DNA of 64,000 nt from JBARDN01 sp963755705 (GCA_963755705.1 CAVWKW010000001.1:1860001-1924000); one strand, 5' to 3'. Positions 34,845 through 44,388 are shown, counted from the stretch's first letter. Translations and numbers: made by a program. Notes: generated by a model not told the origin, from the letters alone.

Positions 34845-35195
34845 TGTAACGCCGATGTAACGCTTCGAATACGAGTTTTTTCGGCGCGTGCGGGTCTAAA
34901 TAGTTGAAATCCCTATCTTTTTCGCAAGCGTTACATCTCGCGCGTGAGTTTGGCACCGGCGTTACACAATGAGAGATTTAGCGCGCGTTGCCTAATCTCA
35001 GCATCAAATAGCTGCTGCGGTTTTCGGATCACCGTTACAGCCGTCGGAAAACTGCTATCGGCGGTAGGACCAGGCGCGGAAAAATTGCTTCTGAGAACGC
35101 TTAAGTCCGCGTCAAATCAACCTTTTCGAGCCGGTCCCAAATCCCTAGACCTCCCGACAAGTCCCTAATCTTCCCGCGTTTTTCGGCTCGATTGC
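34843..35195. promoter_or_regulatory. Right-end regulatory region with GTAACGC repeats
   Basis: Gene-free stretch of about 350 bases. GATGTAACGC occurs at 34843 and 34854 in tandem and as its reverse complement at 34928-34937. A shorter GCGTTACA lies at 34959. A related GGTAACGC is at about 34122 near the transposase start. These are candidate repressor operators. A transposase-site-like stretch GTTTGGCACCGGC is at 34948, opposite in direction to the terminal site, and a degraded copy CCGGTCCCAAAT is at 35131-35142. Confidence 0.55.
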
Positions 35196-35223
35196 CCGGT
35201 GCCAAACCATGTGATCCAGCACA
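35196..35223. repeat. Mu-like element right terminus
   Basis: Reading inward on the minus strand: TGTGCT, then the 22-base transposase-site repeat at 35217-35196, identical to the one at 22592-22613. The first six bases differ at two positions from the other end. CCCCC follows at 35224. By gene layout this end corresponds to Mu attL. Confidence 0.85.
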
Positions 35224-35228
35224 CCCCC
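35224..35228. repeat. Target-site duplication, right copy
   Basis: CCCCC immediately outside the terminal repeat, matching 22581-22585. Removing the element and one copy joins a terminator region to the isc promoter region. Confidence 0.7.
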
Positions 35229-35257
35229 GCTGACCTGTTGGATAGGCGCCATTTACC

Positions 35258-35286
35258 TTGACAGATCCACACATTTATCCTATCTA
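35258..35286 (+). promoter_or_regulatory. Sigma-70 promoter of the isc operon
   Basis: A perfect TTGACA at 35258-35263 and TATCTA at 35281-35286 separated by 17 bases. It lies about 160 bases upstream of iscS and 35 bases downstream of the Mu-like element. No other promoter-like pair of this quality is seen nearby. Confidence 0.7.
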
Positions 35287-35364
35287 GACTAATTGGGTCG
35301 GGTATTGCTGAGGTGGTGGAACATAACCTCCGTTGCGGTTGACCGACGTTATCGCAGTGCTTAT

Positions 35365-35416
35365 AGTGGACTCAGCAGGTCCACTAATTGGATCATCGAT
35401 TCGCGAGTCGCGAATC
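35365..35416. promoter_or_regulatory. Two dyads upstream of iscS
   Basis: AGTGGAC at 35365-35371 and GTCCACT at 35379-35385 form a 7-7-7 dyad. GATTCGCGAGTCGCGAATC at 35398-35416 is a perfect 19-base palindrome. Both lie between the promoter and the iscS start, the second ending 27 bases before it. The first resembles half of an IscR type 1 site (ATAGTGGACT), but no iscR gene is in the window. Confidence 0.55.
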
Positions 35417-35443
35417 CGATAGAGAATCGTCAATGGCAGGGTG

Positions 35444-36661
35444 ATGGTTAAGACTCCCATATATATGGACAATCACGCGACCACGCCGTGCGATCGCAGG
35501 GTGTTGGACGCGATGCTGCCGTATTTCACTGAGAAGTTCGGCAATGCGGCCAGCCGCAATCACAGCTTCGGCTGGGAAGCGGAAGAGGGCGTTTTTAAGG
35601 CGCGCGAACAGATCGCGACCCTGGTCGGCGCGAAGTCGAAGGAAATCATTTTCACCAGCGGCGCGACCGAGTCCGACAACCTGGCGATCAAGGGCGTGCT
35701 CGAGTTCTACAAAGATAAGGGCAACCACATCATCACCTGTGTCACCGAGCACAAGGCGGTGCTCGACAGTTGTCGTGCGCTCGAACGCCAGGGCAAAGCT
35801 GTGGTTACCTACCTTCCGGTGGATAAATACGGAATGGTCGATCCCGACGCGGTGCGGCGTGCGATTACCGACAAGACCGTGCTCATCTCGATCATGTACG
35901 CGAACAACGAGATTGGCACGATTCATCCGGTGCGCGAGATCGGCAAGATCGCCAAGGAAAAGGGCATCGTGTTCCATTGCGACGCGGTGCAGGCGGTCGG
36001 CAAGATTCCGGTGGACGTGGAAAAAGACGGAATCGATTTGCTCGCGATGAGCGGGCACAAGATTTACGGCCCCAAAGGGATCGGCGCGCTCTACGTCCGT
36101 TCGAAGGGACCGCGCGTGCGGCTTAGCCCGATTATCGACGGTGGCGGGCATGAGCGCGGGATGCGCTCGGGCACGCTGAACGTCACCGGGATCGTCGGCT
36201 TCGGCGCGGCGTGCGAAATCTCGGGCAAGGAAATGGCCGATGAAGCGGCGCGCCTGAGCGAACTTAGAAACCGGCTCCAGGCGGGCATCTTCGAGCGGCT
36301 GGACGAAGTTTATGTGAACGGCCATCCGACTGAGAGGCTGCCGGGAAATCTGAACGTCAGTTTCGCGTATGTCGAAGGCGAATCGCTGCTGATGGGAATC
36401 AGCGATATCGCGGTGAGCTCGGGCTCGGCCTGCACCTCGGCGACGCTGGAGCCCTCGTACGTGATTCGCGCGCTCGGAATCAACGAGGAGCTGGCGCATA
36501 GCTCGATCCGGTTTGGAATCGGCCGCTTCAACACTGCCGATGAAGTCGATTATGTGTCGGACCGGGTGAGCAAAGAAGTCAAGCGGCTGCGCGAGATGTC
36601 GCCGCTATACGAGATGGCGAAAGACGGAATCGATCTCAAATCGGTGCAGTGGAAATCGTAA
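35444..36661 (+). CDS. iscS: Cysteine desulfurase IscS
   Basis: 405 residues. It begins MVKTPIYMDNHATTP, the family start. The PLP lysine lies in SGHKIYGPKG, and the sulfur-accepting Cys in the flexible loop SSGSACTSATLEPS. It removes sulfur from L-cysteine as a persulfide and passes it to IscU. The ATG at 35444 is preferred over the preceding GTG at 35441 by the family N-terminus and the AGGGTG site. It is the first gene of the iscSUA-hscBA-iscX operon. IscR, usually first in such operons, is absent here. Confidence 0.95.
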   Translation: MVKTPIYMDNHATTPCDRRVLDAMLPYFTEKFGNAASRNHSFGWEAEEGVFKAREQIATLVGAKSKEIIFTSGATESDNLAIKGVLEFYKDKGNHIITCVTEHKAVLDSCRALERQGKAVVTYLPVDKYGMVDPDAVRRAITDKTVLISIMYANNEIGTIHPVREIGKIAKEKGIVFHCDAVQAVGKIPVDVEKDGIDLLAMSGHKIYGPKGIGALYVRSKGPRVRLSPIIDGGGHERGMRSGTLNVTGIVGFGAACEISGKEMADEAARLSELRNRLQAGIFERLDEVYVNGHPTERLPGNLNVSFAYVEGESLLMGISDIAVSSGSACTSATLEPSYVIRALGINEELAHSSIRFGIGRFNTADEVDYVSDRVSKEVKRLREMSPLYEMAKDGIDLKSVQWKS

Positions 36662-36682
36662 GCATTAGCGCGGAGACAAATC

Positions 36683-37099
36683 ATGGCATATTCAGACAAG
36701 GTTCTCGATCATTATAACAATCCGCGCAACGTCGGCAGCTTCGCCAAGGACGACCTGAGCGTCGGTACCGGCGTGGTTGGCGCGCCCGAGTGCGGCGACG
36801 TGATGAAGCTGCAGCTCAAGATCAGCGACGACGGCGTAATCCAAGACGCCAAGTTCAAGACCTTCGGATGCGGCAGCGCGATTGCGAGTTCGAGCTACGT
36901 CACCGAACTGGTCAAGGGCAAAAAGATCGACGAGGCGATGGCGATCAAGAACACCGTCATCGTGAAGGAGCTCAATCTGCCCCCGGTCAAGATTCATTGC
37001 TCGGTGCTGGCCGAAGACGCGATCAAGGCCGCGATCACCGACTGGAAGAAGCGCAAGGGCCAGGTTGACGCGTCGGCTGAAAAGGTGAACGAGGGCTGA
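36683..37099 (+). CDS. iscU: Fe-S scaffold protein IscU
   Basis: 138 residues. Cluster-binding cysteines are C37 in GAPECGD, C63 in TFGCGSA, and C106 in KIHCSVLAE, in the positions used by E. coli IscU. The HscA recognition LPPVK motif is present at about residues 99-103. It builds the 2Fe-2S cluster with sulfur from IscS. It lies 21 bases downstream of iscS. The last ten residues are a short charged extension. Confidence 0.95.
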   Translation: MAYSDKVLDHYNNPRNVGSFAKDDLSVGTGVVGAPECGDVMKLQLKISDDGVIQDAKFKTFGCGSAIASSSYVTELVKGKKIDEAMAIKNTVIVKELNLPPVKIHCSVLAEDAIKAAITDWKKRKGQVDASAEKVNEG

Positions 37100-37130
37100 T
37101 GGCTGAGGTTGCGCACCGAGGTTTCGCACG

Positions 37131-37448
37131 ATGATTTCGCTGTCTGAAAACGCGGTCCACAAGATCAAGACGCTGGTCGCCGACAAGGGCGCCGAGGCCG
37201 GACTGCGCGTGAAAGTCGTTGGCGGCGGATGCTCGGGGTTGTCGTACCGGATGGAAATCGACGCGGCCAAAGAGCGCGACAAAATTTTCGAGCGCGATGG
37301 CGCCAAGCTGATCGTGGACAAGAAAAGTTTCCTCTACCTCAACGGTTCCGAACTCGACTATGCCGAGGAGCTGATGGCCTCGGGTTTTCGGGTGGTTAAT
37401 CCAAACGCCAAACGAAGTTGCGGATGTGGCGAGTCGTTCGTGGTGTGA
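37131..37448 (+). CDS. iscA: A-type Fe-S carrier IscA
   Basis: 105 residues. The three family cysteines are C34 (GGCSGLSY), C97 and C99 (RSCGCG). It carries clusters or iron to client proteins. Between it and the neighbours gaps are 31 and 24 bases. The residue Ala or Glu replacements seen in ErpA are not obvious, so IscA is preferred by context. Confidence 0.92.
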   Translation: MISLSENAVHKIKTLVADKGAEAGLRVKVVGGGCSGLSYRMEIDAAKERDKIFERDGAKLIVDKKSFLYLNGSELDYAEELMASGFRVVNPNAKRSCGCGESFVV

Positions 37449-37472
37449 ACGAGGGGATGCGGCGGCGTAACG

Positions 37473-38120
37473 ATGATCGAATGCCCGTCATGCGGACGGC
37501 GGCAAGAGCCCCGGCTGGTTTGCGAAAGCTGTTCGACGCCGCTCGGCGTTGAATTGGATTGTTTCGCGGCGCTGGGGCTGCCCAAGAAGCTCGCGATCGA
37601 GCCGGGCGCGCTCGAACGCGTCTATCACGATCGGAGCCGCCAGATTCATCCCGACCGATTCGCGCAGGCCCCCGTGCGCGCGCGCGACGCGAGCCTGCGC
37701 TCGACCGCGCTGCTGACCCGCAGCTACCGGACCTTGCGCGATCCGGTCACCCGTGGGCTCTACTGGCTCGAGATGCGCGGCGAGAAGCTCTCTGACGACA
37801 ACAAGCAGGTGCCGCCCGAGATCGCCGAAACCGTCTTCGATGTCCAGGAGCAGCTAGCAATGCTACGCGAGGCGGCTCGCACCGATCCCGCGCGCGCCCA
37901 GGTTCTTGCCGAGGACCTTGAGGCCCGGCGCGCGGCTCTACTGAATGTCATGAATGACTACCAGATCGCCCTGCGCGGCAATTTCGTGCTATGGGATCTG
38001 GGCCGCTCTAATGCAAAGGAATTGGCCACCGAGCTCAAACTGATTCTCTCGAATATCGCGTATCTGCATACGCTGCTGCGCGATGTTGACTTCGGTCTCG
38101 GGAATTTGAAGGCGGCCTGA
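37473..38120 (+). CDS. hscB: HscB co-chaperone with N-terminal zinc ribbon
   Basis: 215 residues. An N-terminal zinc ribbon (C4, C7, C17, C20 in CPSCGRR and CESCSTP) precedes the J domain with the HPD motif at about 59-61 (QIHPDRFAQ). The HscB C-terminal helical domain has SDDNKQVPPEIAETVFDVQEQL. The N-terminal zinc site is typical of eukaryotic and some bacterial HscB proteins and absent from E. coli HscB. HscB recruits IscU to HscA and stimulates its ATPase. The next gene starts four bases after its stop. Confidence 0.92.
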   Translation: MIECPSCGRRQEPRLVCESCSTPLGVELDCFAALGLPKKLAIEPGALERVYHDRSRQIHPDRFAQAPVRARDASLRSTALLTRSYRTLRDPVTRGLYWLEMRGEKLSDDNKQVPPEIAETVFDVQEQLAMLREAARTDPARAQVLAEDLEARRAALLNVMNDYQIALRGNFVLWDLGRSNAKELATELKLILSNIAYLHTLLRDVDFGLGNLKAA

Positions 38121-38124
38121 GGCG

Positions 38125-39987
<1,863 letters not shown>

Positions 39988-40004
39988 CCGGGGAGAATGA
40001 ACGT

Positions 40005-40229
40005 ATGGCGACGGGACTGAAATGGGATCAGGCCGAGGAATTGGCCGAAGTACTGGCCGAGAATCATCCGGGGCTGAATCCGCTCGACGCGAGGTTCGTA
40101 GATCTACGGCAGTGGGTAATCGATCTGGACGAATTTGGCGACGATCCGCAGGGATCGACTGAAGCGAAGCTGGAAGCAATCCAGATGGCGTGGAGCGAAA
40201 TCTACCAGGAACAGAACGAAGACGAGTGA
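40005..40229 (+). CDS. iscX: IscX, small ISC-associated acidic protein
   Basis: 74 residues, very acidic. It has the family sequence GLKWDQAEELAEVLAENHPGL and PLDARFVDLRQWVIDL. IscX binds IscS and modulates its activity. It ends the operon. A ferredoxin gene, usually between hscA and iscX, is missing. Confidence 0.9.
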   Translation: MATGLKWDQAEELAEVLAENHPGLNPLDARFVDLRQWVIDLDEFGDDPQGSTEAKLEAIQMAWSEIYQEQNEDE

Positions 40230-40275
40230 ATAGACGCGCGGGGACGAGCGTCTGAATAAATCGAGGAGGTGTGGG

Positions 40276-40893
40276 GTGGTGGAAGCAGCAAGTGAAGGCT
40301 TGAGGACGGACAAGGGAGAGAAGATGCAGGAGAAGGAGACACTTGACGAAAAGCTGCCGGGGCTGTTCGAGCCCGACACGCTTTTGCCGATCCAGTATTT
40401 CGAGGCGATGCGCAAGAAGCATCTGCTCGAGGGCGAGAAGCGGCTCATCCTGAGCGTGCTCGAAGACGCGATCGAGTGCTTCATGAAGTGCATCGACTCG
40501 GCCACGAACAAGGGCCAGCGGTTGTTCCGCGAAGCCGACGAGTGGATCGCCCACGAAGACAAGCGTTGGGTTTTTTCGTTCGACAACGTCTGCGACATGC
40601 TCGACATCAACCCCGAGTACATGCGCGTGGGCCTGCGCAAGTGGAAAGAGAAGAAGATCGTCGCGATCGAGCGCCGGCGTCTGGCGCTCGAGGCCGAAGC
40701 GGCCTACGCGCTGGCGAATCCCGCGCCGATAGCGGTCGAGTTGCCGCAAGCCGCGCCAGTGCAGCACGCGCCGGTCGCGAAACTAGCTCCCAAAGCGGGC
40801 CAGCCGGCCGCGTCGAATCATCACAAGCGGGTGCATCGCGTCCACGCGTCGCACAACGCGGTGACGGCGAAGCTCCGCAAGGCACACGCCTAA
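40276..40893 (+). CDS. Hypothetical protein with conserved WIxxxDxxxxFSFxxVC domain
   Basis: 205 residues from GTG at 40276 with GAGGAGG six bases upstream. The middle reads LFREADEWIAHEDKRWVFSF, then DNVCDMLDINPEYMRVGLRKW (about 76-117). This domain also occurs in the Mu-like element protein at 22740-23174. The second part resembles a helix-turn-helix. The C-terminus is Ala/Pro/His-rich and low in structure. The gene ends before a terminator in which the group II intron starts. The function is unknown; a transcription regulator is plausible. Confidence 0.65.
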   Translation: MVEAASEGLRTDKGEKMQEKETLDEKLPGLFEPDTLLPIQYFEAMRKKHLLEGEKRLILSVLEDAIECFMKCIDSATNKGQRLFREADEWIAHEDKRWVFSFDNVCDMLDINPEYMRVGLRKWKEKKIVAIERRRLALEAEAAYALANPAPIAVELPQAAPVQHAPVAKLAPKAGQPAASNHHKRVHRVHASHNAVTAKLRKAHA

Positions 40894-40955
40894 ACGGGAG
40901 CGCGCGCGCGAGGCTCGATAATCCCGCGCCGCAACAGCGGTGCGGAAGAAAGCAG

Positions 40956-40988
40956 GGCGGTCCTGTAAGGGACCGCCTTTGCGTTTTT
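40956..40988 (+). terminator. Rho-independent terminator, group II intron target
   Basis: GGCGGTCC at 40956-40963 pairs with GGACCGCC at 40970-40977, followed by TTTGCGTTTTT. The intron begins at the base after the T run, the insertion pattern typical of class C group II introns. Confidence 0.85.
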
Positions 40989-41396
40989 GTGCGCCCAGCA
41001 TGGCGCGTGACTTGGAGGTGAAAGTCCTCTGTGCGAGCAGGCCGCGTCGAGCACTAGCGAAGCGCAAGGGCGTCATCGTGAGATGAGGTCTGGAGGAAGC
41101 GCGGAGCAAAGCCGCGAGCCGACGAACAGGAACCGGATACAAGGCGAGGTGGCTCAGGGCGAGCGGGCAAATGACCGCGAAGCTCTATCGGCCAAGGAGT
41201 CATCGCGTAGATCCGGCGGTTGTGCGGCGAAGGTCACGGAGCCTTACCTGGGGAGATCTCGCTTTATGCCTGAAAGGGCGACGCGCAGGAGCGCGGAGCG
41301 AGAAGTCAGCAGAGGCCGTAGTAGTCAGCGGGATACGGCAGATGCCTCGATGTCCGCGCTGATGAAGGGCCGAACGGAAGGGAGAGCGAAACCGCT

Positions 41397-42770
41397 GTGA
41401 GTCCGAAAGACGCCAGGCGCCAGAAGCCCGAGCAATTGGGGCTGCCGCTGGAAGGTAGAGGTGAAGCCTCGAGGGTCCAGCGCAGCGGTGAAGCGTTGAC
41501 GCTGACGAACGGAGAGGAGCGCTCGGGAAGCGACCGCCTGATGGAAGCGGTGGTTGCGCGCGGCAACGTCAGGGCGGCGTTGACGCGGGTACGTGAGAAC
41601 CGGGGCAGCCCCGGAGTCGATGGCATGACGGTGGAAGAACTGCCGCAGTACCTGATGGAGCACTGGCAGGAAGCCCGCGAGCAACTACTCGCTGGAACTT
41701 ACCAGCCCAAAGCGGTGCTGAGGCGGGAGATTCCCAAGCGCGATGGCGGAGTGCGAGAGCTCGGCATTCCGTGCGTGCTCGACCGGCTCATCCAACAGGC
41801 GATACTGCAGGTGCTGCAGCCGCGATTGGACCCCAGCTTCTCGGAGCACTCCTACGGCTTCCGACCGGGGCGCAGCGCGCACGACGCGGTGTTAGCGGCG
41901 CAGCGCTATGTGCAGGAAGGACGCCACTGGGTGGTGGACGTGGACCTGGAGAAGTTCTTCGACCGGGTCAACCACGATGTGCTGATGGGAAGACTGGCGC
42001 GGCGAATCGATGACTCGCGGCTCCTGCGGCTAATCCGCCGCTATCTCAACGCCGGCCTGATGGCCGACGGGGTAGTGATGGAGCGCACTGAAGGAACGCC
42101 GCAGGGAGGACCACTGTCGCCACTGCTGGCGAATCTCCTGCTCGACGAAGTGGACAAGGAGCTGGAGAAACGCGGGCACACGTTCGTGCGCTATGCCGAC
42201 GACTGCAACGTCTATGTGCGGTCGCGGCGCGCGGGAGAACGGGTGATGGCGGCGCTGGAGCGGATGTACGCCAAGCTCCGACTTAAAGTGAATCGCGAGA
42301 AGAGCAAGGTGGAACTCGCGCACAAGCGCAGCCTCTTGAGCTACAGCTTCTGGTACGCCAGGGGCGGCGCGGTGGCATGCCGGGTCGCACCCAAGGCGCT
42401 GCGCGCGCTCAAGCAACGCGTGCGGCTGATAACCAGACGCAGCGGCGGACGGAGCATGAGAAGCGTAGTCGCGGAACTGAGGAAGTATCTGCCGGGATGG
42501 AAGCAATACTTCCAACTGGCGGACACGCCCAAGACCTTCGCTGACTACGACAAATGGCTCCGCCACCGGCTGCGGGCGCTGCAACTCAAGCAGTGGAAGC
42601 GCGGCTCGAAGATCTATACCGAGATGCGCCGCCTCGGACTGTCGGACGCGGTCGCGGCGCAAGCCGCGGCGGTTAACCGACGCTGGTGGCATCGGGCCGC
42701 CATGTCGGTCCACGCCGGCCTCACTGCCCGCTACTACGACCGACTTGGAGTACCCAGACTTGCCGATTAA
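41397..42770 (+). CDS. ltrA: Group II intron reverse transcriptase/maturase
   Basis: 457 residues from a GTG at 41397. Reverse transcriptase blocks include SPGVDGMTVEELPQYL, the fingers RREIPKRDGGVRELGIPCVLDRL, SYGFRPGRSAHDAVLAAQRY, the DVDLEKFFDRVNHDVLM block, EGTPQGGPLSPLLANLLLDE and the catalytic FVRYADD with YADD at 266-269. The maturase X domain (SVVAELRKYLPGWKQYF) follows. No HNH endonuclease domain is seen at the end (YYDRLGVPRL), which fits class C introns. The protein assists splicing and reverse transcribes the intron into its target. Confidence 0.93.
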   Translation: MSPKDARRQKPEQLGLPLEGRGEASRVQRSGEALTLTNGEERSGSDRLMEAVVARGNVRAALTRVRENRGSPGVDGMTVEELPQYLMEHWQEAREQLLAGTYQPKAVLRREIPKRDGGVRELGIPCVLDRLIQQAILQVLQPRLDPSFSEHSYGFRPGRSAHDAVLAAQRYVQEGRHWVVDVDLEKFFDRVNHDVLMGRLARRIDDSRLLRLIRRYLNAGLMADGVVMERTEGTPQGGPLSPLLANLLLDEVDKELEKRGHTFVRYADDCNVYVRSRRAGERVMAALERMYAKLRLKVNREKSKVELAHKRSLLSYSFWYARGGAVACRVAPKALRALKQRVRLITRRSGGRSMRSVVAELRKYLPGWKQYFQLADTPKTFADYDKWLRHRLRALQLKQWKRGSKIYTEMRRLGLSDAVAAQAAAVNRRWWHRAAMSVHAGLTARYYDRLGVPRLAD

Positions 42771-42782
42771 CCTCAACCTTCC

Positions 42783-42852
42783 GAACCGCCGGATGCGGAC
42801 CCGCATGTCCGGTGGTGTGGCAGGGGAGTAGCGCTGCGGCGCTACCCCCTAT
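42783..42852 (+). ncRNA. Group II intron domains V and VI
   Basis: Domain V: ACCGCCGGA at 42785-42793 pairs with TCCGGTGGT at 42808-42816 (nine pairs, one wobble). A two-base bulge TG is at 42806-42807, and the inner TGCG / CGCA pair closes a four-base loop. Domain VI: GTAGCGC pairs GCGCTAC, with GGGG and CCCC beneath. An unpaired A sits on the 5' side, and no branch-point A bulge is seen on the 3' side, as in hydrolytic class C introns. Confidence 0.75.
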
Positions 42853-42961
42853 GCCGATTTAGGACGCCGGAAACGATGCTGATCTTTTATTCCCGCGTGC
42901 GTGGCTTGTGCGCGTGAGGAACCCCGGATTGCGCTCATCCGCCGCTACTCGCGATTTCCGA

Positions 42962-43501
42962 TTATTCCTCTCGAGTGACCGGTCCGATCAATTTGAAGTA
43001 GATGATTGTGCCGGTGAGGCCGCCGTGAGGTTTCAGTGCGTAGCCGGGGATGATGCCCACGCGCTGAAATCCGATGCCCTCATAGAGTCCCGCGGCGCCG
43101 CCGTCGTCGGCGGTGTCTAGGACCAGGAGTGTGCGGCCGCGCTCGACGGCGACGCGCTCGGCCTCGAGCATCAGGCTTCGCGCAACGCCGCGGCCGCGAT
43201 GGCTGACGCGGGTCATCAGCTTGACGATCTCGGCACGATGCGGCTGGTTCGGCGGCGTGGCCAGGTCCAGCGTCACCGTGCCGATCAGATCGTCGCCTTC
43301 CCATGCGCCCAGTACCACGCGTCCACCTGACGCCGCCCGAACAAGCGAATTCTTCCAGAAGTCAAGGGCGACGTCGCGCGCCAGTGGGTGCATGAAGCTG
43401 ACGGATCCGCCATTAGCCACCACTTCAATAAGAATGTCGGAGAGAGTTGCGATGACTTTGGGATTGTCCGTGAGCGGGGCGAGATGCACGGCTGAGGTCA
43501 T
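42962..43501 (-). CDS. GNAT-family N-acetyltransferase
   Basis: 179 residues. The acetyl-CoA-binding motif reads LMTRVSHRGRGVARSLMLEAERVAVERG, with the downstream LLVLDTADDGGAAGLYEGIGFQRVGIIP, typical of GNAT enzymes. The N-terminus lacks a signal. The substrate is not known. It is divergent from the small zinc-ribbon membrane protein with 143 bases between them. Confidence 0.82.
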   Translation of the reverse strand: MTSAVHLAPLTDNPKVIATLSDILIEVVANGGSVSFMHPLARDVALDFWKNSLVRAASGGRVVLGAWEGDDLIGTVTLDLATPPNQPHRAEIVKLMTRVSHRGRGVARSLMLEAERVAVERGRTLLVLDTADDGGAAGLYEGIGFQRVGIIPGYALKPHGGLTGTIIYFKLIGPVTREE

Positions 43502-43644
43502 CGTCTAGCTCCTGGCAACCGCGACGAGATAAGTGCAGGCATTCGGCGACTCGTTGGCGAATGTAGTAGCGTTTGCCAGTGGCCCGCAAGAGAAGCTGCA
43601 ATGTTGCACCGGTCTACACGCGCGCCTAGGGTCATAAGTCCGCG

Positions 43645-43923
43645 ATGCCGCTGCGTACCAAAATTGAGTGTCCCGAATGCGAGGCTGACCTGATCGTCAA
43701 GCGGGGCGGCGTATGTCCGAACTGCGGAGCGCAGATCACCGCGCACGTCGCGCGCGTGCAGAAGCGCGAGCGGCGGATCGAGCAGGTAGTCGCGATAGTG
43801 GCGACCGCGCTGGTGCTCGGACTCTTCCTGGTGACCAGCGGGGTGAGCCTGCTCGAAGGAATCGCGGTGTATGCGGGTGTTGGCGCCGCGATGTACTACA
43901 TCGCGCGGCGCACCTTCGTCTAG
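43645..43923 (+). CDS. Small zinc-ribbon membrane protein
   Basis: 92 residues. An N-terminal zinc ribbon (IECPECEADL, GVCPNCGAQ) is followed by a basic stretch and two hydrophobic helices (VVAIVATALVLGLFLVTSGV and LEGIAVYAGVGAAMYYIA). The ribbon would sit on the cytoplasmic side. The family is not recognised. Confidence 0.65.
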   Translation: MPLRTKIECPECEADLIVKRGGVCPNCGAQITAHVARVQKRERRIEQVVAIVATALVLGLFLVTSGVSLLEGIAVYAGVGAAMYYIARRTFV

Positions 43924-44076
43924 CATCACGTTTACGAAATCAGATTCAATTCGTAGGGCGCGTCGCGACCGTCTTCGCGGATCGCTTCCTTAAAGTCCGT
44001 TCATTACCGTCGCGTAACGAAATTCTTGTCGCGATTTCGTTCACGGCAGCGTCTAAAGAGCAGGAGGTTGAAAATC

Positions 44077-44328
44077 ATGAAAGCCAAGACGACTATTCTG
44101 GCGGCGCTGTTTGGATTCGCGATGTTCGCGGCGCCCGCCGTTGCCTCTGCTCATCCGCGTCCCGCGTGGCGGCGTGCCGAGTTGGCCCAACGCTTCGAGA
44201 CCATGGGACCGACGCGACGCTACCTGTTCATGCGCGAGCATCCGTATCTCGCGCGGCATCGCTTCGAGCTCACGCAACCCTACGCGTATGGCAACGGATA
44301 TGTGCCACCCGCCAACTATCGTTACTAA
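44077..44328 (+). CDS. Small secreted protein
   Basis: 83 residues from the ATG at 44077 with AGGAGG about nine bases upstream. A signal peptide (TTILAALFGFAMFAAPAVASA) is followed by an Arg/His/Tyr-rich mature part of about 55 residues (RFETMGPTRRYLFMREHPYL), ending with aromatic and Pro residues. No function is recognised. A terminator follows 26 bases after the stop. Confidence 0.6.
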   Translation: MKAKTTILAALFGFAMFAAPAVASAHPRPAWRRAELAQRFETMGPTRRYLFMREHPYLARHRFELTQPYAYGNGYVPPANYRY

Positions 44329-44353
44329 GCCGGTCGGTTTGTTAGGGATGAAT

Positions 44354-44388
44354 GGGGCGTCCGTGATGCGCGGGCGCCCCGTTTCTTT
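44354..44388 (+). terminator. Rho-independent terminator
   Basis: GGGGCGTCCG at 44354-44363 pairs with CGGGCGCCCC at 44371-44380 with one wobble, followed by GTTTCTTT. Confidence 0.7.

Larger units (their letters stand above)
22586..35223. mobile_element. Compact Mu-like transposable element, 12.6 kb
   Basis: The element is bounded by 28-base inverted repeats identical at 26 positions. Both start TGTG; after two differing bases comes the shared GGATCACATGGTTTGGCACC. CCCCC flanks each end. Inside, gene order follows Mu. The immunity end is at the right: a repressor transcribed outward, then on the minus strand a DDE transposase, a MuB-like ATPase, small regulators, GemA, an adenine methyltransferase and several small genes, ending with a tape measure gene at the left. 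Head, portal, terminase, sheath, baseplate and lysis genes are not recognisable, and the length is about a third of Mu. It sits between a host terminator and the isc promoter, so the insertion breaks no gene. Confidence 0.9.
40989..42852 (+). mobile_element. Group II intron (class C-like)
   Basis: The 5' end GTGCGCCCAGCATGG follows a terminator directly. The 3' end has a domain V hairpin and domain VI, ending with an AT. In between lies a 408-base ribozyme part with the usual conserved stretch around AACAGGAACCGGATACAAGG, and the reverse transcriptase gene. Total length is about 1.86 kb. The boundaries are estimated from the 5' consensus and domain VI pairing, so the 3' end may be off by a few bases. 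Confidence 0.8.

Noticed and set aside
22586..35223. A complete inducible Mu-like prophage
   Set aside because: No terminase, portal, capsid, tail tube, sheath, baseplate or lysis genes could be found.
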